DNA of 64,000 nucleotides from Chlorobiota bacterium. Lineage in GTDB: Bacteria > Bacteroidota > Ignavibacteria > Kapaibacteriales > NICIL-2. Positions 1 to 9,580 of this stretch are shown one piece after another (position 1 is the stretch's first letter; every line of letters starts with the position of its first letter). The stretch is from the NCBI GenBank assembly GCA_026415505.1, contig JAOAGY010000007.1, positions 1-64,000 of the forward strand. The letters are read 5' to 3'. The notes beneath the pieces are model-generated. The model was not told the origin of the DNA, ran no database searches, and worked only from the letters and a program-made list of their open reading frames with translations. Made by a program: the position numbers and the translations under genes.

Positions 1-1
1 C

Positions 2-1282
2 GACGACAAAGACATCCAAGTGATCGCGCAGAAGTTCGAACGCATGCTCTATCACGACGGCGTTCGAGCAGTCACACGCGATACGATCCTGCGCGTCGTC
101 GATCAAGTTCTCCAGGAGTTGGAAGGCGATCGGAGCGGAGACGAAGCGGCTCCCGCGAAAGCGGTGGAAGAAACCGGCAGCAGCGAAACGATCGTCGAAC
201 AGCACATCGGCGATCGGAGCGAGCATGCTGCCGTCGAACTCGAAACGGAAGAAAGCCGAAACACCGATGCCGACGTTTCGGCTCTTTACGACGAAGCGAC
301 CAGCGACGACGTAGCTCCACCGGTGTCCGATACCGAAGGCGAGCCGGATGCGATCGCCCGAACAGCTTTCGTAGAAGATGCTCCGCACGAGCAGCAACCA
401 ATTGCAAGCGAGGAGCAGCACGACGAAATAGCCGATTCCGACGAAAGCTCGGCAGTCGGCACTGGGGAAGAAGAAGCCATTGCGTTCCAGCCGAACGTGA
501 CCGATTCTCCAGCCCCCAGCCTTTCCGATGAATCAGTGCCGTCGGAGGAGATGCTCGCAGAAAGCGACAGTGCCACAAGCGACGAGCAGCACAGCTCGCC
601 GGAACCAACGCCGGATGAATCCGTGCTCGTGGTGGAAGATGAAATCGCCGACGAGTCAGTTGCCGCCGGCGAACAAACCGCAAGCGACAGCCAGGTACCG
701 GAACACGAGCCGATGCTCGATAGCAGCGATAGCGGACTCGAAATCGTGCCCGACGACGTGTCCGTGATGCTTGCCGACGATCCGACGATGCGCGAAAATT
801 TCGTGACCGAAACCGACGAAGACCTTCGTGCATTGGAGCGGGAGTTCGATCTGGAGCCACTCGCTGCATCGTCGGTCGAAGACGATGCGGAAGAAGAAGC
901 GTTCGATTCGACAGCCGACGATACGACCGCAGCAGAGCAACAACTGCCGAGCTCTCGACCTTCGGAACAGGTACCGGTGCTCGACGAGGTTCTCGAATCC
1001 GGTTTGAAGCATGTCCGCGTTCAGGCACCGAGCCGAACACTGCACCATCCGTGGCTCGCCGAAGCACTGGGGGACGAACTTGCGGAAGCCGTGCTCAAAA
1101 AGTTGTGCGAACGCGATCGTTTTCGTTTTGAAGGACTTCTGGCGCGACTCGATGCTGCGCCGACGTTGCGAGCTGCGCTCAACGAACTCGATAGCTATCT
1201 GGCGCAGTACGGTCTCGATCCAGCGATGAAAGTCGCACAAGAACTGCGTATGGTACTCGTCAAACATTTCGCACTTTCATAA
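2..1282 (+). CDS. Acidic, low-complexity hypothetical protein (5' end cut by window edge)
   Basis: I do not recognise this protein. The reading frame is open to the left edge (it reads DDKDIQV before the first GTG at 20), so the start is probably outside the window. Three parts are visible. A basic helical N-terminus of about 40 residues (around RAVTRDTILRVVDQVLQ) comes first. A long stretch of roughly 260 residues very rich in Glu, Asp, Ser, Thr and Ala follows, probably disordered. A folded-looking C-terminus of about 100 residues (HHPWLAEALGDELAEAV onward) ends the protein. There is no signal peptide or membrane segment in the visible part, so a cytoplasmic location is likely. It lies 26 bp upstream of obg in the same direction and may share its operon. 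The base pattern resembles its neighbours. Confidence 0.7.
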   Translation, partial: DDKDIQVIAQKFERMLYHDGVRAVTRDTILRVVDQVLQELEGDRSGDEAAPAKAVEETGSSETIVEQHIGDRSEHAAVELETEESRNTDADVSALYDEATSDDVAPPVSDTEGEPDAIARTAFVEDAPHEQQPIASEEQHDEIADSDESSAVGTGEEEAIAFQPNVTDSPAPSLSDESVPSEEMLAESDSATSDEQHSSPEPTPDESVLVVEDEIADESVAAGEQTASDSQVPEHEPMLDSSDSGLEIVPDDVSVMLADDPTMRENFVTETDEDLRALEREFDLEPLAASSVEDDAEEEAFDSTADDTTAAEQQLPSSRPSEQVPVLDEVLESGLKHVRVQAPSRTLHHPWLAEALGDELAEAVLKKLCERDRFRFEGLLARLDAAPTLRAALNELDSYLAQYGLDPAMKVAQELRMVLVKHFALS

Positions 1283-1308
1283 CGACGGCATTCCTGGTTC
1301 GATTTCCG

Positions 1309-2364
1309 ATGAACTTCGTCGATTTGGTTCGCATCCACGCCAAAGCAGGCGATGGCGGTCGCGGTCTTGTCAGCTTCCGGCGTGAAAAGTACGTCCCCAA
1401 AGGAGGTCCGGACGGTGGCGATGGCGGCCGCGGCGGCAATGTCGTTGCTGTCGCCGATCCGCATTTGAACACACTCTTGCACTTTCGTTACAAGCGTCAC
1501 TTCACCGCTGGCAACGGTGCGCCCGGCGGAACCAATCGTCGGAGCGGGAAAAGCGGCAGAGACGTCGTGCTGCGTGTTCCGCCCGGTACGGTCATCCGCG
1601 ATGCATCGAGTGGCGAGGTGTTGGCGGAGTTGCTGCGTCCCAACGAACGCGTCATCGTTCTGCATGGCGGACGTGGCGGTCGTGGCAATGCAGCGTTCGC
1701 GACACCGACGAATCGAACGCCCCGCACTGCCGAAAACGGTCAGCCCGGAGAAGAAGGCTGGCTCGAACTGGAGCTGAAACTACTTGCCGATGTCGGTTTG
1801 GTCGGCTTCCCGAACGTCGGGAAATCGACGCTCATCGCGACGATCTCGGCAGCAAAACCGAAGATCGCCGACTATCCCTTCACCACGCTCGTGCCGAATC
1901 TCGGCATGGTACGTCTCGACGACGAACGCAGCTTCGTGGTAGCGGACATTCCCGGTCTGATCGAAGGAGCCAGTCAGGGCAAAGGTCTCGGCACCGATTT
2001 TCTCCGTCACATCGAACGAACACGCGTGCTGGTGTTTTTGCTCGATCCGCACCTGATGCCGCCGCTGGAAGCGTATGCGATACTCGAACGCGAGCTGTCG
2101 AATCACAACCCCGCGCTGTCGGAAAAGCGTCGCATCGTTTGCATCAGCAAAGCCGACACGCTCGACGACAGTCAACGTCAGGCTCTCGCAAAGCTCGATT
2201 TCCCGCGATACGGCGCTCCGCTGCTGATTTCGTCCGCTACACGCGAAAACATTGCGACGCTACTCGAACAGATGTGGGCTGCACTCGATGCCGAACGAAT
2301 CGAAACGGGCGATGCACCTGCACCGCCCGCTTCGACACTGGTCGAGGACGAAAACCTTACTTGA
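1309..2364 (+). CDS. obg: GTPase Obg/CgtA
   Basis: Ribosome-associated GTPase involved in late 50S assembly and stress signalling. The protein is 351 residues. Residues 1-158 form the glycine-rich Obg fold ([23 protein letters not shown]). The G domain follows: P-loop GFPNVGKST at about 166-174, switch region with [13 protein letters not shown]3 DIPG at about 213, G4 SKAD near 285 and G5 SSAT near 309. There is no long C-terminal extension (OCT or acidic tail); the end is short and Pro/Ala-rich. The ATG start has no clear Shine-Dalgarno sequence. The gene's 3' end overlaps the convergent pyrophosphatase gene by 8 bp. Confidence 0.96.
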   Translation: MNFVDLVRIHAKAGDGGRGLVSFRREKYVPKGGPDGGDGGRGGNVVAVADPHLNTLLHFRYKRHFTAGNGAPGGTNRRSGKSGRDVVLRVPPGTVIRDASSGEVLAELLRPNERVIVLHGGRGGRGNAAFATPTNRTPRTAENGQPGEEGWLELELKLLADVGLVGFPNVGKSTLIATISAAKPKIADYPFTTLVPNLGMVRLDDERSFVVADIPGLIEGASQGKGLGTDFLRHIERTRVLVFLLDPHLMPPLEAYAILERELSNHNPALSEKRRIVCISKADTLDDSQRQALAKLDFPRYGAPLLISSATRENIATLLEQMWAALDAERIETGDAPAPPASTLVEDENLT

Positions 2365-4504
2365 CGAGCACGCCACCGTACTTGACGAAAAACGGAACGA
2401 ACACCAGGCTGATGATCGCCATCAGCTTGATGAGGATGTTCAGCGACGGTCCCGACGTGTCTTTGAACGGATCGCCGACCGTGTCGCCGACCACGGCTGC
2501 TTTGTGAGCATCGGAGCCTTTGCCGCCGTAGTTGCCCTTTTCGATGTACTTTTTCGCATTGTCCCATGCGGCACCGGAGTTGGCCATCGAGGTCGCCATC
2601 ATCACACCGCACACGAGCGCGCCGATGAGAACGCCAGCCAATGTGTGAACGCCGAACAAGTAGCCGACGACGAGCGGAGTGAGGATGACCAACAAACCAG
2701 GTGCGATCATTTGTCGCAGCGATGCTTGCGTGGAAATGTCCACACAGCGACGATAATCGGCGCGTGCTTTGCCTTCGAGCAGACCGGGAATCTCACGGAA
2801 TTGACGCCGCACTTCCGCGATCATGTCGAACGCTGCTTTCCCGACCGCGCGCATCGTCATCGCGGAAAACGCAAATGGTAGCGCCGCGCCGATCAGCAAG
2901 CCAGCCAGTACGGGCGGTGTGGTCAGTCCGAGCGTTTCGGGCGAAATTTTCGCTCGCGTCAGAAACGCCGACGTCAGTGCCAGCGAGGTCAGTGCTGCCG
3001 ATCCGATCGCGAAGCCTTTGCCGATCGCTGCAGTTGTGTTGCCGGCTGCGTCGAGCGCATCGGTGCGGGCGCGAATGTCGCTTCCCATGTGCGACATCTC
3101 GGCGATACCGCCGGCATTGTCCGACACCGGACCGTATGCATCGATCGTCAAGCCGACGGCGATCGTCGAGAGCATGCCGAGCGCACCGACGGCAATGCCG
3201 TACATCCCCGCCAGCGAGATACCGACGACGACCGTAAGCGCCAGGAGCAGCATCGGGACGACCGCCGAGTTGTAACCGAGCGCCAAGCCGTAGATGATGT
3301 TCGTCGCTGCACCGGTTTGCGATGCTTCGGCGACCGACCGAACGGTGCGATAACGGTGAGCAGTGTAGTACTCCGTGACGATTCCAACGAGCATCCCCGA
3401 AACCAGTCCGACGAAGACCGACCAATACACGCCGGCATTCGTGTACAGTCGCGTGCTGCCTTCGAGCGTGAACGTCGTCGGTAGCAGCGACATTGTCACC
3501 GGATAGAGCACGATTGCCATCACGATCGTTGCAACGATGAGCACGGTTTTGAGAGCGCCCTCGATTTTGTCTTCGGACTTGGGACGAGCGAAAAAGAGCG
3601 CCACGAAGCTGCCGAGTATTCCGAGTGCGTTGATTAGAATCGGATAGAGCAGCGCGCCGTCTTTCATGTGCTCCGGCACCATGTGGAACGCCGATGCACC
3701 GATGACCAGCGCCGCACAGGTGGATTCGGTCACCGACCCGAACAGGTCCGCACCCATGCCGGCGATATCACCGACGTTGTCGCCGACGTTATCGGCGATG
3801 ACTGCGGGGTTGCGCGGATCGTCCTCGGGTATGCCTGCTTCGACCTTGCCGACCAGATCAGCGCCGACGTCAGCAGCTTTCGTGTAAATACCACCGCCGA
3901 CCCGACCGAACAGCGCGACCGACGAGCCGCCGAGTGCAAAGCCGGAGAGAATCTCCATGAGTAAGTGGCGCTCGATATTCGGGAGCAGAGCGTCGAGTCC
4001 CAGGTACACAAGGACCAAACCGACGATTGCGATACCGGTCAAACCGAACCCCATCACTGCGCCGGACCGAAACGCGATGCTGAACGCGCGATCGAGAGAA
4101 ACGCGTGCAGCAGCGGCTGTCCGACCATTGCCGATCGTCGCGATGCGCATGCCAATGAAACCAGCGAGCATCGAACACGCAGCGCCCGTGATGAAGCTGA
4201 GCATCGTGTAGAGTCCGTTGTCCACAGCCATCCAGATGAGAAAACCGAAGATGAGCATGAACAACGCCAGCGTGCGATACTCGCGCGCGATGAACGCCAT
4301 GGCTCCTTCGGCGATAGCGCCGGTCACTTCCTCGATCCGCTTTGCTTCGTCGGGAGATGCTGCCCCTTCACCTAACGGAATCGCTCGGACAGAGCGGGCG
4401 AAAAACAGTGCAACGAGCAAACCAAAAACACCACAAACAATGATTGCGGCTACGACCATACGATGACAGAAAATGGTTCGACATGAAGCGATGTGGATAC
4501 GCAT
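2357..4504 (-). CDS. hppA: Membrane-bound ion-pumping pyrophosphatase
   Basis: Couples pyrophosphate hydrolysis to H+ or Na+ transport across the inner membrane. Many hydrophobic segments are present, as is the family's substrate site ([15 protein letters not shown], then [19 protein letters not shown], with later conserved [16 protein letters not shown] and [10 protein letters not shown]). Ala and Gly rather than Lys and Thr in the [10 protein letters not shown] segment are the signature of K+-dependent enzymes. Whether H+ or Na+ is pumped cannot be read here. Start choice: ATG at 4504 has AGGGG at a suitable distance; ATG at 4459 (MVVAAIIVC) is an equally plausible start for the first membrane helix. 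The frame is open up to 4570. Confidence 0.95.
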   Translation of the reverse strand: MRIHIASCRTIFCHRMVVAAIIVCGVFGLLVALFFARSVRAIPLGEGAASPDEAKRIEEVTGAIAEGAMAFIAREYRTLALFMLIFGFLIWMAVDNGLYTMLSFITGAACSMLAGFIGMRIATIGNGRTAAAARVSLDRAFSIAFRSGAVMGFGLTGIAIVGLVLVYLGLDALLPNIERHLLMEILSGFALGGSSVALFGRVGGGIYTKAADVGADLVGKVEAGIPEDDPRNPAVIADNVGDNVGDIAGMGADLFGSVTESTCAALVIGASAFHMVPEHMKDGALLYPILINALGILGSFVALFFARPKSEDKIEGALKTVLIVATIVMAIVLYPVTMSLLPTTFTLEGSTRLYTNAGVYWSVFVGLVSGMLVGIVTEYYTAHRYRTVRSVAEASQTGAATNIIYGLALGYNSAVVPMLLLALTVVVGISLAGMYGIAVGALGMLSTIAVGLTIDAYGPVSDNAGGIAEMSHMGSDIRARTDALDAAGNTTAAIGKGFAIGSAALTSLALTSAFLTRAKISPETLGLTTPPVLAGLLIGAALPFAFSAMTMRAVGKAAFDMIAEVRRQFREIPGLLEGKARADYRRCVDISTQASLRQMIAPGLLVILTPLVVGYLFGVHTLAGVLIGALVCGVMMATSMANSGAAWDNAKKYIEKGNYGGKGSDAHKAAVVGDTVGDPFKDTSGPSLNILIKLMAIISLVFVPFFVKYGGVLVK

Positions 4505-4589
4505 GCACGACCCCTCACGAAAGAGAGAGCCACCGTTTGCCGGTGGCGTCGTGCGGTGCGCAATATACAACGCGCTGATGCAGCCTGGC

Positions 4590-4621
4590 TTGCAGGGGTG
4601 GCGGTCGAACTCGTATTTTTG
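4590..4621 (+). promoter_or_regulatory. Bacteroidota-type promoter of tRNA-Val
   Basis: The box TATTTTTG at 4614-4621 matches the Bacteroidota -7 consensus TAnnTTTG exactly. A TTG at 4590-4592 lies 21 bases upstream, the usual place for the -33 element. The tRNA begins 16 bases after the box. The same TATTTTTG box precedes tRNA-Pro and rpsA in this window. Confidence 0.7.
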
Positions 4622-4636
4622 CGTCGCAATTGATGC

Positions 4637-4710
4637 GCGGTCTTAGCTCAGTTGGTTAGAGCGTCACGTTGACATCGTGAAGGCCAGTGGTTCGAGTCCA
4701 CTAGACCGCA
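4637..4710 (+). tRNA. tRNA-Val (anticodon GAC)
   Basis: A full cloverleaf can be drawn. Acceptor arms GCGGTCT and AGACCGC pair over 7 bp. The D arm is GCTC/GAGC, and the anticodon stem TCACG/CGTGA encloses loop TTGACAT, giving anticodon GAC, which reads GUC valine codons. The T arm is AGTGG/CCACT with loop TTCGAGT. The discriminator base is A, and CCA is not encoded. Confidence 0.95.
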
Positions 4711-4715
4711 CAAGC

Positions 4716-4762
4716 ACAAAGCCCCGCTGGACCACAGCACAGCGGGGCTTTGTCGTTTTTTT
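4716..4762 (+). terminator. Rho-independent terminator after tRNA-Val
   Basis: A 13-bp perfect stem (ACAAAGCCCCGCT at 4716-4728 with its complement at 4741-4753) has a 12-base loop and is followed by a T run ending at 4762. It lies 6 bases beyond the tRNA. It also sits just past the stop codon of the convergent citrate synthase gene, but no T run serves that direction. Confidence 0.88.
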
Positions 4763-4778
4763 GCTGACAGTCGGAGCA

Positions 4779-6077
4779 TCAGGATGCTGGTTGTGTCGCT
4801 GTTGCGTTCTGTGCCATCTGCTCGAGTTCGGCGAGCGTGACCGACTTGGGACGAACGATCGGCGATCCGACCATGCGGTGAAAGAGAATTTGCGCGCAAA
4901 TGCCGAGCGCCCGCGAGACACCGAACATGACGGTGTAGAACGTGAACTCGGTCATCCCGAAGTCGTAGAGCAGCGATCCGCTGATGGCATCCACGTTCGG
5001 GTACGGGTTTTTCGCCTTGCCGTGCTCGCGGAGAACGTCGGGGACGACCTGGTAGAGCCGCTTTGCGATCGCAATGCAATCGTCGTCGAGACCGTAGTGT
5101 TCGGCGAACTTGTAGAAGGCGGTAAAGCGTGGATCGGTCACGCGCAGCACCGCGTGTCCATAGCCGGGGATGACTTGCCCATTGCGGAGACGCTCCCAAC
5201 AGAACTCGCGAAGTTGATCGTTGCTGGGAATGCCGTTGAATCGCTGGCGGATGTCGAGGATGAATGCCAGGCATTCTTGGTTCGCCAGTCCGTGCAGCGG
5301 ACCTGCCAGACCGTCGAGTGCAGCACTGATCGCGTAGAACGGATCGGACAGCGCCGACGCGACCGTGATACCGGTGAATGCGCTGACGTTGCCGCCTTCG
5401 TGATCGGAGTGGAGCACCAAGTACAGCCGAACAAGATCAGCCCAGCGGGGATCGTCGCTGACGCCGAGCATCCGCGCGAAGTTCGCGCTCCAATCGAGCG
5501 ACGGATCGGGTTCGATGAGAACGCCGTCGCGGAACTTGAGCCGATATATCGCCGCTGCGATGCTGGTGATACTCGACAGCAGTGCGATGCAATCTTCGAG
5601 CGTGTATTCCCACAACTGATCTTTCGATGCGCCGGATTCGTAAGCGCGACGGAACGCCGAACGATGTTCCATTGCCAGCAGTGCCGCCGAGAGCATCGCC
5701 ATCGGGTGTGCCGTCGGTTGCATCGCCCGAAGCACCGCCAGGACTTCATCTGGTAGCACGGCATGTTCGGTCAACAGTCGCGACAATGCGGTGCGCTCTT
5801 CGTCGGTGGGACGTTCGCCCGTCGCCAGCAGGAAGAAGATTTCCTCCGGTGTAGCGTCGCTCAGATCCAGAATCGGGATGCCACGAATCCGCAGTCCTTC
5901 CGATGGCGAGACCGACGAGGTGTCGCAGAGCACAGCCGGCACGCTGCGCATTCCACCGATGATTTGCTCGACGGTGACACTGGCGACCGCGACGTCGCTG
6001 TATCGTTCGAGAAGTTGTGCACGCTTTGCGCGGAAAATTGGTAGTACCTGTGAAAGTTTCGTCTTGAGTACGTCCAT
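4779..6077 (-). CDS. gltA: Citrate synthase, mitochondrial (type I) form
   Basis: Condenses acetyl-CoA and oxaloacetate to citrate at the entry to the TCA cycle. The sequence follows the eukaryotic/mitochondrial form rather than the common bacterial hexameric one. LHSDHEGGNVSAFTG carries the first catalytic His, PGYGHAVLRVTDPR the second, and PNVDAISG the catalytic Asp; GLAGPLHGLANQE lies between them. The N-terminus (MDVLKTKLSQVLP, IGGMRSVPAVLCDTS) also follows mitochondrial enzymes, which supports ATG at 6077; the frame continues open to 6170. The length is 432 residues. A TAGTTTTG promoter box lies about 120 bp upstream. Confidence 0.94.
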   Translation of the reverse strand: MDVLKTKLSQVLPIFRAKRAQLLERYSDVAVASVTVEQIIGGMRSVPAVLCDTSSVSPSEGLRIRGIPILDLSDATPEEIFFLLATGERPTDEERTALSRLLTEHAVLPDEVLAVLRAMQPTAHPMAMLSAALLAMEHRSAFRRAYESGASKDQLWEYTLEDCIALLSSITSIAAAIYRLKFRDGVLIEPDPSLDWSANFARMLGVSDDPRWADLVRLYLVLHSDHEGGNVSAFTGITVASALSDPFYAISAALDGLAGPLHGLANQECLAFILDIRQRFNGIPSNDQLREFCWERLRNGQVIPGYGHAVLRVTDPRFTAFYKFAEHYGLDDDCIAIAKRLYQVVPDVLREHGKAKNPYPNVDAISGSLLYDFGMTEFTFYTVMFGVSRALGICAQILFHRMVGSPIVRPKSVTLAELEQMAQNATATQPAS

Positions 6078-6196
6078 ACCGCAAGCTGTAACAATAGTGA
6101 CACGTGACCACGAAGTGGGTAGCGCTGCTGTAGGTATCGTGTGCGTCTGCTCGATCGAAACGGTGCACACGGAATGATGCGACAGGCAGGCTTGTG

Positions 6197-6204
6197 CAAA
6201 ACTA
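6197..6204 (-). promoter_or_regulatory. Candidate promoter box for citrate synthase
   Basis: Reading on the minus strand, TAGTTTTG matches the Bacteroidota -7 consensus TAnnTTTG. It lies in the 178-bp divergent region between citrate synthase and mltG and implies a leader of about 110 bases. No convincing -33 TTTG was seen. A near match on the plus strand (CATTTTTG, 6208-6215) could serve mltG. Confidence 0.45.
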
Positions 6205-6255
6205 CAGCATTTTTGCCAATTGCCGCGTTTGTAATCGTCGTTTTTTCAACACGCA

Positions 6256-7305
6256 ATGTCCACGTTCCTCAAACGGAGCATTCTGGTAGCGGTGGGTCTG
6301 GTTGTCGTTGCGGCGATCGGTGTCGCAATTTTGCTGCGCCAACCGCTGCGCGTTTCTCGTCCTGACGTGCTGTTCGTCCCCGAAGGCGCGACCGTCGAAC
6401 AGGTCATCGGTCAATTGGAGAGCCGATCGGCAATCGTTGCGCCGTGGCTGTGGCGGGCGCTGGCGCACGTCGCTGCCCGATTCGTCCCGCTCGGTGCCAA
6501 AATGGGATCGTATCGCCTCGACGATCGGACGACGCACGCAGAGGTGTTCGAGAATATCCTGCGCGGGCGGAATCGGCTCGTCCGGCGACTGACGATTTAC
6601 GAGGGCGAGACCGTCACGCATCTGGCTGGTTCGATCGCTCGTGTGCTGGACTGCGACTCGGCGCGCGTACTCCGTTTGTTGACCAGCGACAGTCTGGTCG
6701 CGGCGTGGAATCTCGGCAGCGATGCTCGCTCGTTGGAAGGTTTCTTGCTACCGGCGACCTACGACCTGTTCGAGCGAGAACCGCTCGAACACGCGCTCCG
6801 GCGGATCGTCCACGTGTTCGAACAGGTGTGGCAGCAACGCTTCGCCGATGCTGCGTCACGGACACGGCTGTCGCGGTACGAAATACTCACACTCGCCAGC
6901 ATCGTCGAAGGCGAAGTCATCAATCCGATCGAGTACCGACGCATTGCGGGCGTGTATTGGAATCGTCTCCGGCGCGGGATGAAGCTGGAAGCCGATCCGA
7001 CGGTTCAGTACGCACTGGGTTTCCCGCCGCGACGATTGACGTACCGCGACTATCGCATCGAGCATCCCTACAACACGTATCGCATCGTCGGACTTCCGCC
7101 CGGTCCGGTCAAAGCGCCGAGCGCCAAAGCGATCGAAGCTGTACTCGATCCGGAGCACCACGACTACGTGTTCTTTTGCGGTACCGGGGATAGCACCGGC
7201 ACGCATCGCTTTGCCGCGACGTATCGGGAGCACTTGGAAAACGTTCGTCGTTACTATGCGACGCTTCGCCAGCAGGGAAGATTGTCCGATCTAACGCGCC
7301 GATAG
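6256..7305 (+). CDS. mltG: Endolytic murein transglycosylase MltG
   Basis: Inner-membrane lytic transglycosylase that cuts nascent glycan strands and so sets peptidoglycan chain length. The protein is 349 residues: a short cytoplasmic start, one membrane helix at about 8-27, a LysM-like segment, then the YceG catalytic domain. The catalytic Glu falls in ASIVEGE at residue 218, and EADPTVQYALG and NTYRIVGLPPGPV are the family's conserved substrate-groove motifs. The 3' end overlaps the convergent GldM-like gene by 15 bp. No Shine-Dalgarno is visible before the ATG. Confidence 0.94.
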   Translation: MSTFLKRSILVAVGLVVVAAIGVAILLRQPLRVSRPDVLFVPEGATVEQVIGQLESRSAIVAPWLWRALAHVAARFVPLGAKMGSYRLDDRTTHAEVFENILRGRNRLVRRLTIYEGETVTHLAGSIARVLDCDSARVLRLLTSDSLVAAWNLGSDARSLEGFLLPATYDLFEREPLEHALRRIVHVFEQVWQQRFADAASRTRLSRYEILTLASIVEGEVINPIEYRRIAGVYWNRLRRGMKLEADPTVQYALGFPPRRLTYRDYRIEHPYNTYRIVGLPPGPVKAPSAKAIEAVLDPEHHDYVFFCGTGDSTGTHRFAATYREHLENVRRYYATLRQQGRLSDLTRR

Positions 7306-8781
7306 GTCGCGCGCGACCGAGCGTTGCTGGTATCCGTTGACGGCGTACAGCTTCAGCCCGGTCGTGCCGGAGACAGTGACGCGAAACTGCTGGAGCCGGA
7401 CGTTTGCTTTCGGGTCGTAGGAATAGTCGCCGTAGAGTTCTTGGACGGTACCTTTGCCGGGAGGATCGAGCTCCAGCCGAACGCGCGACCGTTGATCGGA
7501 ATCCAATCCGTAAGCGCGGCACACCACGAGGAATTGACGATCGCTTTCCCGGCGGACGCTCGTGATTTCCGGCGGGGGAAACATCTCGCAGGGTATCGGA
7601 ATTACTTGACCGATACGGTCACGCCCGACGTAGCGCTCGAAGTAAAATGTCCGTCCAGTATCCCGGAGTGTTGGGGTAAACACGAACGGTTCGCCGCTAC
7701 TGCTGACTCTTGTAAGATTGTCGTCATCGCGCAGCAACGCTCGTGTCTCGATACCGCTCAGATTCGAAAGATTCGGGTCGAAGCGGTACTCGATTCCCGG
7801 ATATAGCAAAGCAGGTATCACCGGTTGTTGCACCGAATGGGTAACGACACTGAAAACCGCTTCGGCTTCGGCGCCGTCCCGACGGACGAGCGTGATGCGG
7901 ACATTCGTCGTGCCGGCTTGTGTGCTTGTGCTGCGCACGACGATCGCGTTTCCTTCGATCGTAACCAGCGCCGCACTGAGTCCGCTCAAACGAGGTGGCT
8001 GGGCAAGATCACGATCGGGAGCTGCACCGTAAATGGCGATGCGATTTTCCCACTGTACGAACGGAACGGTGCGGATGGTGGTGAATTCCGGAACGAGTGA
8101 AAATGCTGCTGCCGGTGTCGTTTCTTGTGCACGCTGTGCGAAGAGCGATCGCAGCTGTACTGCGAGCGCACTGTCGAGCGGCGGCTGATCGGTCGAAGGT
8201 GGTTGTGTCGTTGGAAAGTCGGGCAGGTAACCTACCAAGAACGTCGTTTCGCTCTGGAGTGGAAAGTCGTCGCTGTCGAGCAATGTTTCGAGTTGCGCTC
8301 GTTGATCTCGTTCGAGCGTGGGAGGTAACTGCGGTTTCGCATGTGCTTCGATTCGGACACGATACAAAAATGGTTGACGCTCAGCCCGAATCAAACGCCA
8401 ACGAATCCGCAGCGCTTGTCCATATTGCTCCGTCTCGATCGCTATGGCGCCAGCATTGGCTGTTCCTGCGATGGGAAGCGATAGAGTCGTCCCACTCGAT
8501 TGGTCCTCGGCGACAATCCGATAGTGTATGCTGTCGATCAATCCTGTCGGCACGATAGTGTTGATGCTGTCGAATTGAACGATTCGCACACTATCGTGCT
8601 CGACGATCGCGCGGCACAAGAGAGTTTGTTTTTCTGCCAGCAACCTGAAAGTCGAGCCGACCAAGCTTCGCAATGCAGTTGTTGCCAGCTCGGTCTCTCG
8701 CTTGGGCGAATCCGACAGCAGCAGCATCAATGCAGCCAGGTACAGCACGAAATAGATTTCGATACCGCGTCGGCGTTTCAT
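7291..8781 (-). CDS. GldM-like single-pass periplasmic protein (possible T9SS motor component)
   Basis: The sequence shows a basic start, one membrane helix at about residues 9-24 (EIYFVLYLAALMLLL), a helical stretch, then several beta-rich segments reaching residue 496. GldM/PorM, the T9SS shaft protein, has this layout and about this length, and its N-terminal helix is similar (MYLVFIAMLAL). The stretch WENRIAIYGAAP to AEAVFSVVT resembles the GldM region that begins with a conserved N-P/N-R turn and ends in a V-rich strand. The start ATG overlaps the stop of the upstream GldL-like gene (ATGA at 8778-8781), as gldL and gldM are normally ordered. Inference only; identity to true GldM is low by eye. 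Confidence 0.55.
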   Translation of the reverse strand: MKRRRGIEIYFVLYLAALMLLLSDSPKRETELATTALRSLVGSTFRLLAEKQTLLCRAIVEHDSVRIVQFDSINTIVPTGLIDSIHYRIVAEDQSSGTTLSLPIAGTANAGAIAIETEQYGQALRIRWRLIRAERQPFLYRVRIEAHAKPQLPPTLERDQRAQLETLLDSDDFPLQSETTFLVGYLPDFPTTQPPSTDQPPLDSALAVQLRSLFAQRAQETTPAAAFSLVPEFTTIRTVPFVQWENRIAIYGAAPDRDLAQPPRLSGLSAALVTIEGNAIVVRSTSTQAGTTNVRITLVRRDGAEAEAVFSVVTHSVQQPVIPALLYPGIEYRFDPNLSNLSGIETRALLRDDDNLTRVSSSGEPFVFTPTLRDTGRTFYFERYVGRDRIGQVIPIPCEMFPPPEITSVRRESDRQFLVVCRAYGLDSDQRSRVRLELDPPGKGTVQELYGDYSYDPKANVRLQQFRVTVSGTTGLKLYAVNGYQQRSVARDLSAR

Positions 8782-9572
8782 CGTTGTGCTGATGAGGTGC
8801 GGTCGTGCACACGAGCTGCCAAAAGCCGTTCCACCTCGGCGCGGACTGCAGATTCGATCGCCTCGTGTTCGATACGCCGTGCAGCGATCGCCAAGCTCTC
8901 GATACTCGTTCGCAGCTCAGCCAATGCTCGGTTGACAGCCTCCAGTTGCACGATCGTTTCGGGTGCGGGGGATGTCGCTGTCGCAGCAGCACGTGCAGCC
9001 GATTCTGCGGCGTCGGCAAGTCGCTTTGCTTCACCGATCAACCGTTCCATCGCAGAGGCTGCTTTTTCCAGCGCCATCGTACTGGCTGCATGCTCGCGAC
9101 CAATCTCGCCGATTTCACGCACGATGTCATTGAGCTGTGCAACAACTGGGTCGCGGATGTCCTCTGCAGGGCTGACGAACATCACGGTGAACAGAAGCAA
9201 CAGCAAGAGCGCTTCCAATCCGATGCTGAGCATGACGATGGTGTCGCTGATGCCGCCTGAAAATCGGCGCAATCCCACGACGACGAGCAAAATCGCTGCA
9301 CCGGCATACACGAACGAAACAACCGTCGAGTAATAGTAACGGCTGACGATTTCCTCCAGCCACAGTCGCGTACCGGCAACAATACCCAGCTTGTGGCGAA
9401 ACGTAATGTTGTCGTGCCCCCAATTCCGGAGCGATCGCTCGCCGACAGCGATGCGCCAGAGAATACGCAACGTCTCCAGCGCACCGAGTTGACGCTGCTG
9501 TCGCAAGGTTGTGTAGAGTGATCGGTAGATGTTTCGACCTTCCGGAGATGCGAGCGAGTCGAGTTCGGGCAT
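8778..9572 (-). CDS. GldL-like two-helix membrane protein with coiled-coil tail (possible T9SS motor component)
   Basis: 264 residues from ATG 9572, which lies 8 bp after the LptF/G-like gene's stop; the frame is open further up. A soluble N-terminus of about 80 residues precedes two membrane helices at roughly 83-102 and 111-133. The second holds a buried Glu (SIGLEALLLLLLF, about residue 120), and a long Ala/Glu-rich, probably coiled-coil C-terminus follows. GldL/PorL, the proton-driven stator-like T9SS component, also has two close helices, a functional Glu in helix 2 and a cytoplasmic helical tail. The long N-terminus is unlike classical GldL. The next gene looks GldM-like, which strengthens the call, but it remains inference. 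Confidence 0.5.
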   Translation of the reverse strand: MPELDSLASPEGRNIYRSLYTTLRQQRQLGALETLRILWRIAVGERSLRNWGHDNITFRHKLGIVAGTRLWLEEIVSRYYYSTVVSFVYAGAAILLVVVGLRRFSGGISDTIVMLSIGLEALLLLLLFTVMFVSPAEDIRDPVVAQLNDIVREIGEIGREHAASTMALEKAASAMERLIGEAKRLADAAESAARAAATATSPAPETIVQLEAVNRALAELRTSIESLAIAARRIEHEAIESAVRAEVERLLAARVHDRTSSAQR

Positions 9573-9580
9573 TGGACTGC

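Noticed and set aside
6096-6112. A CACGTG-centred sequence considered as a parS site
   Set aside because: The flanks do not match TGTTNC/GNAACA, and it lies far from parAB.
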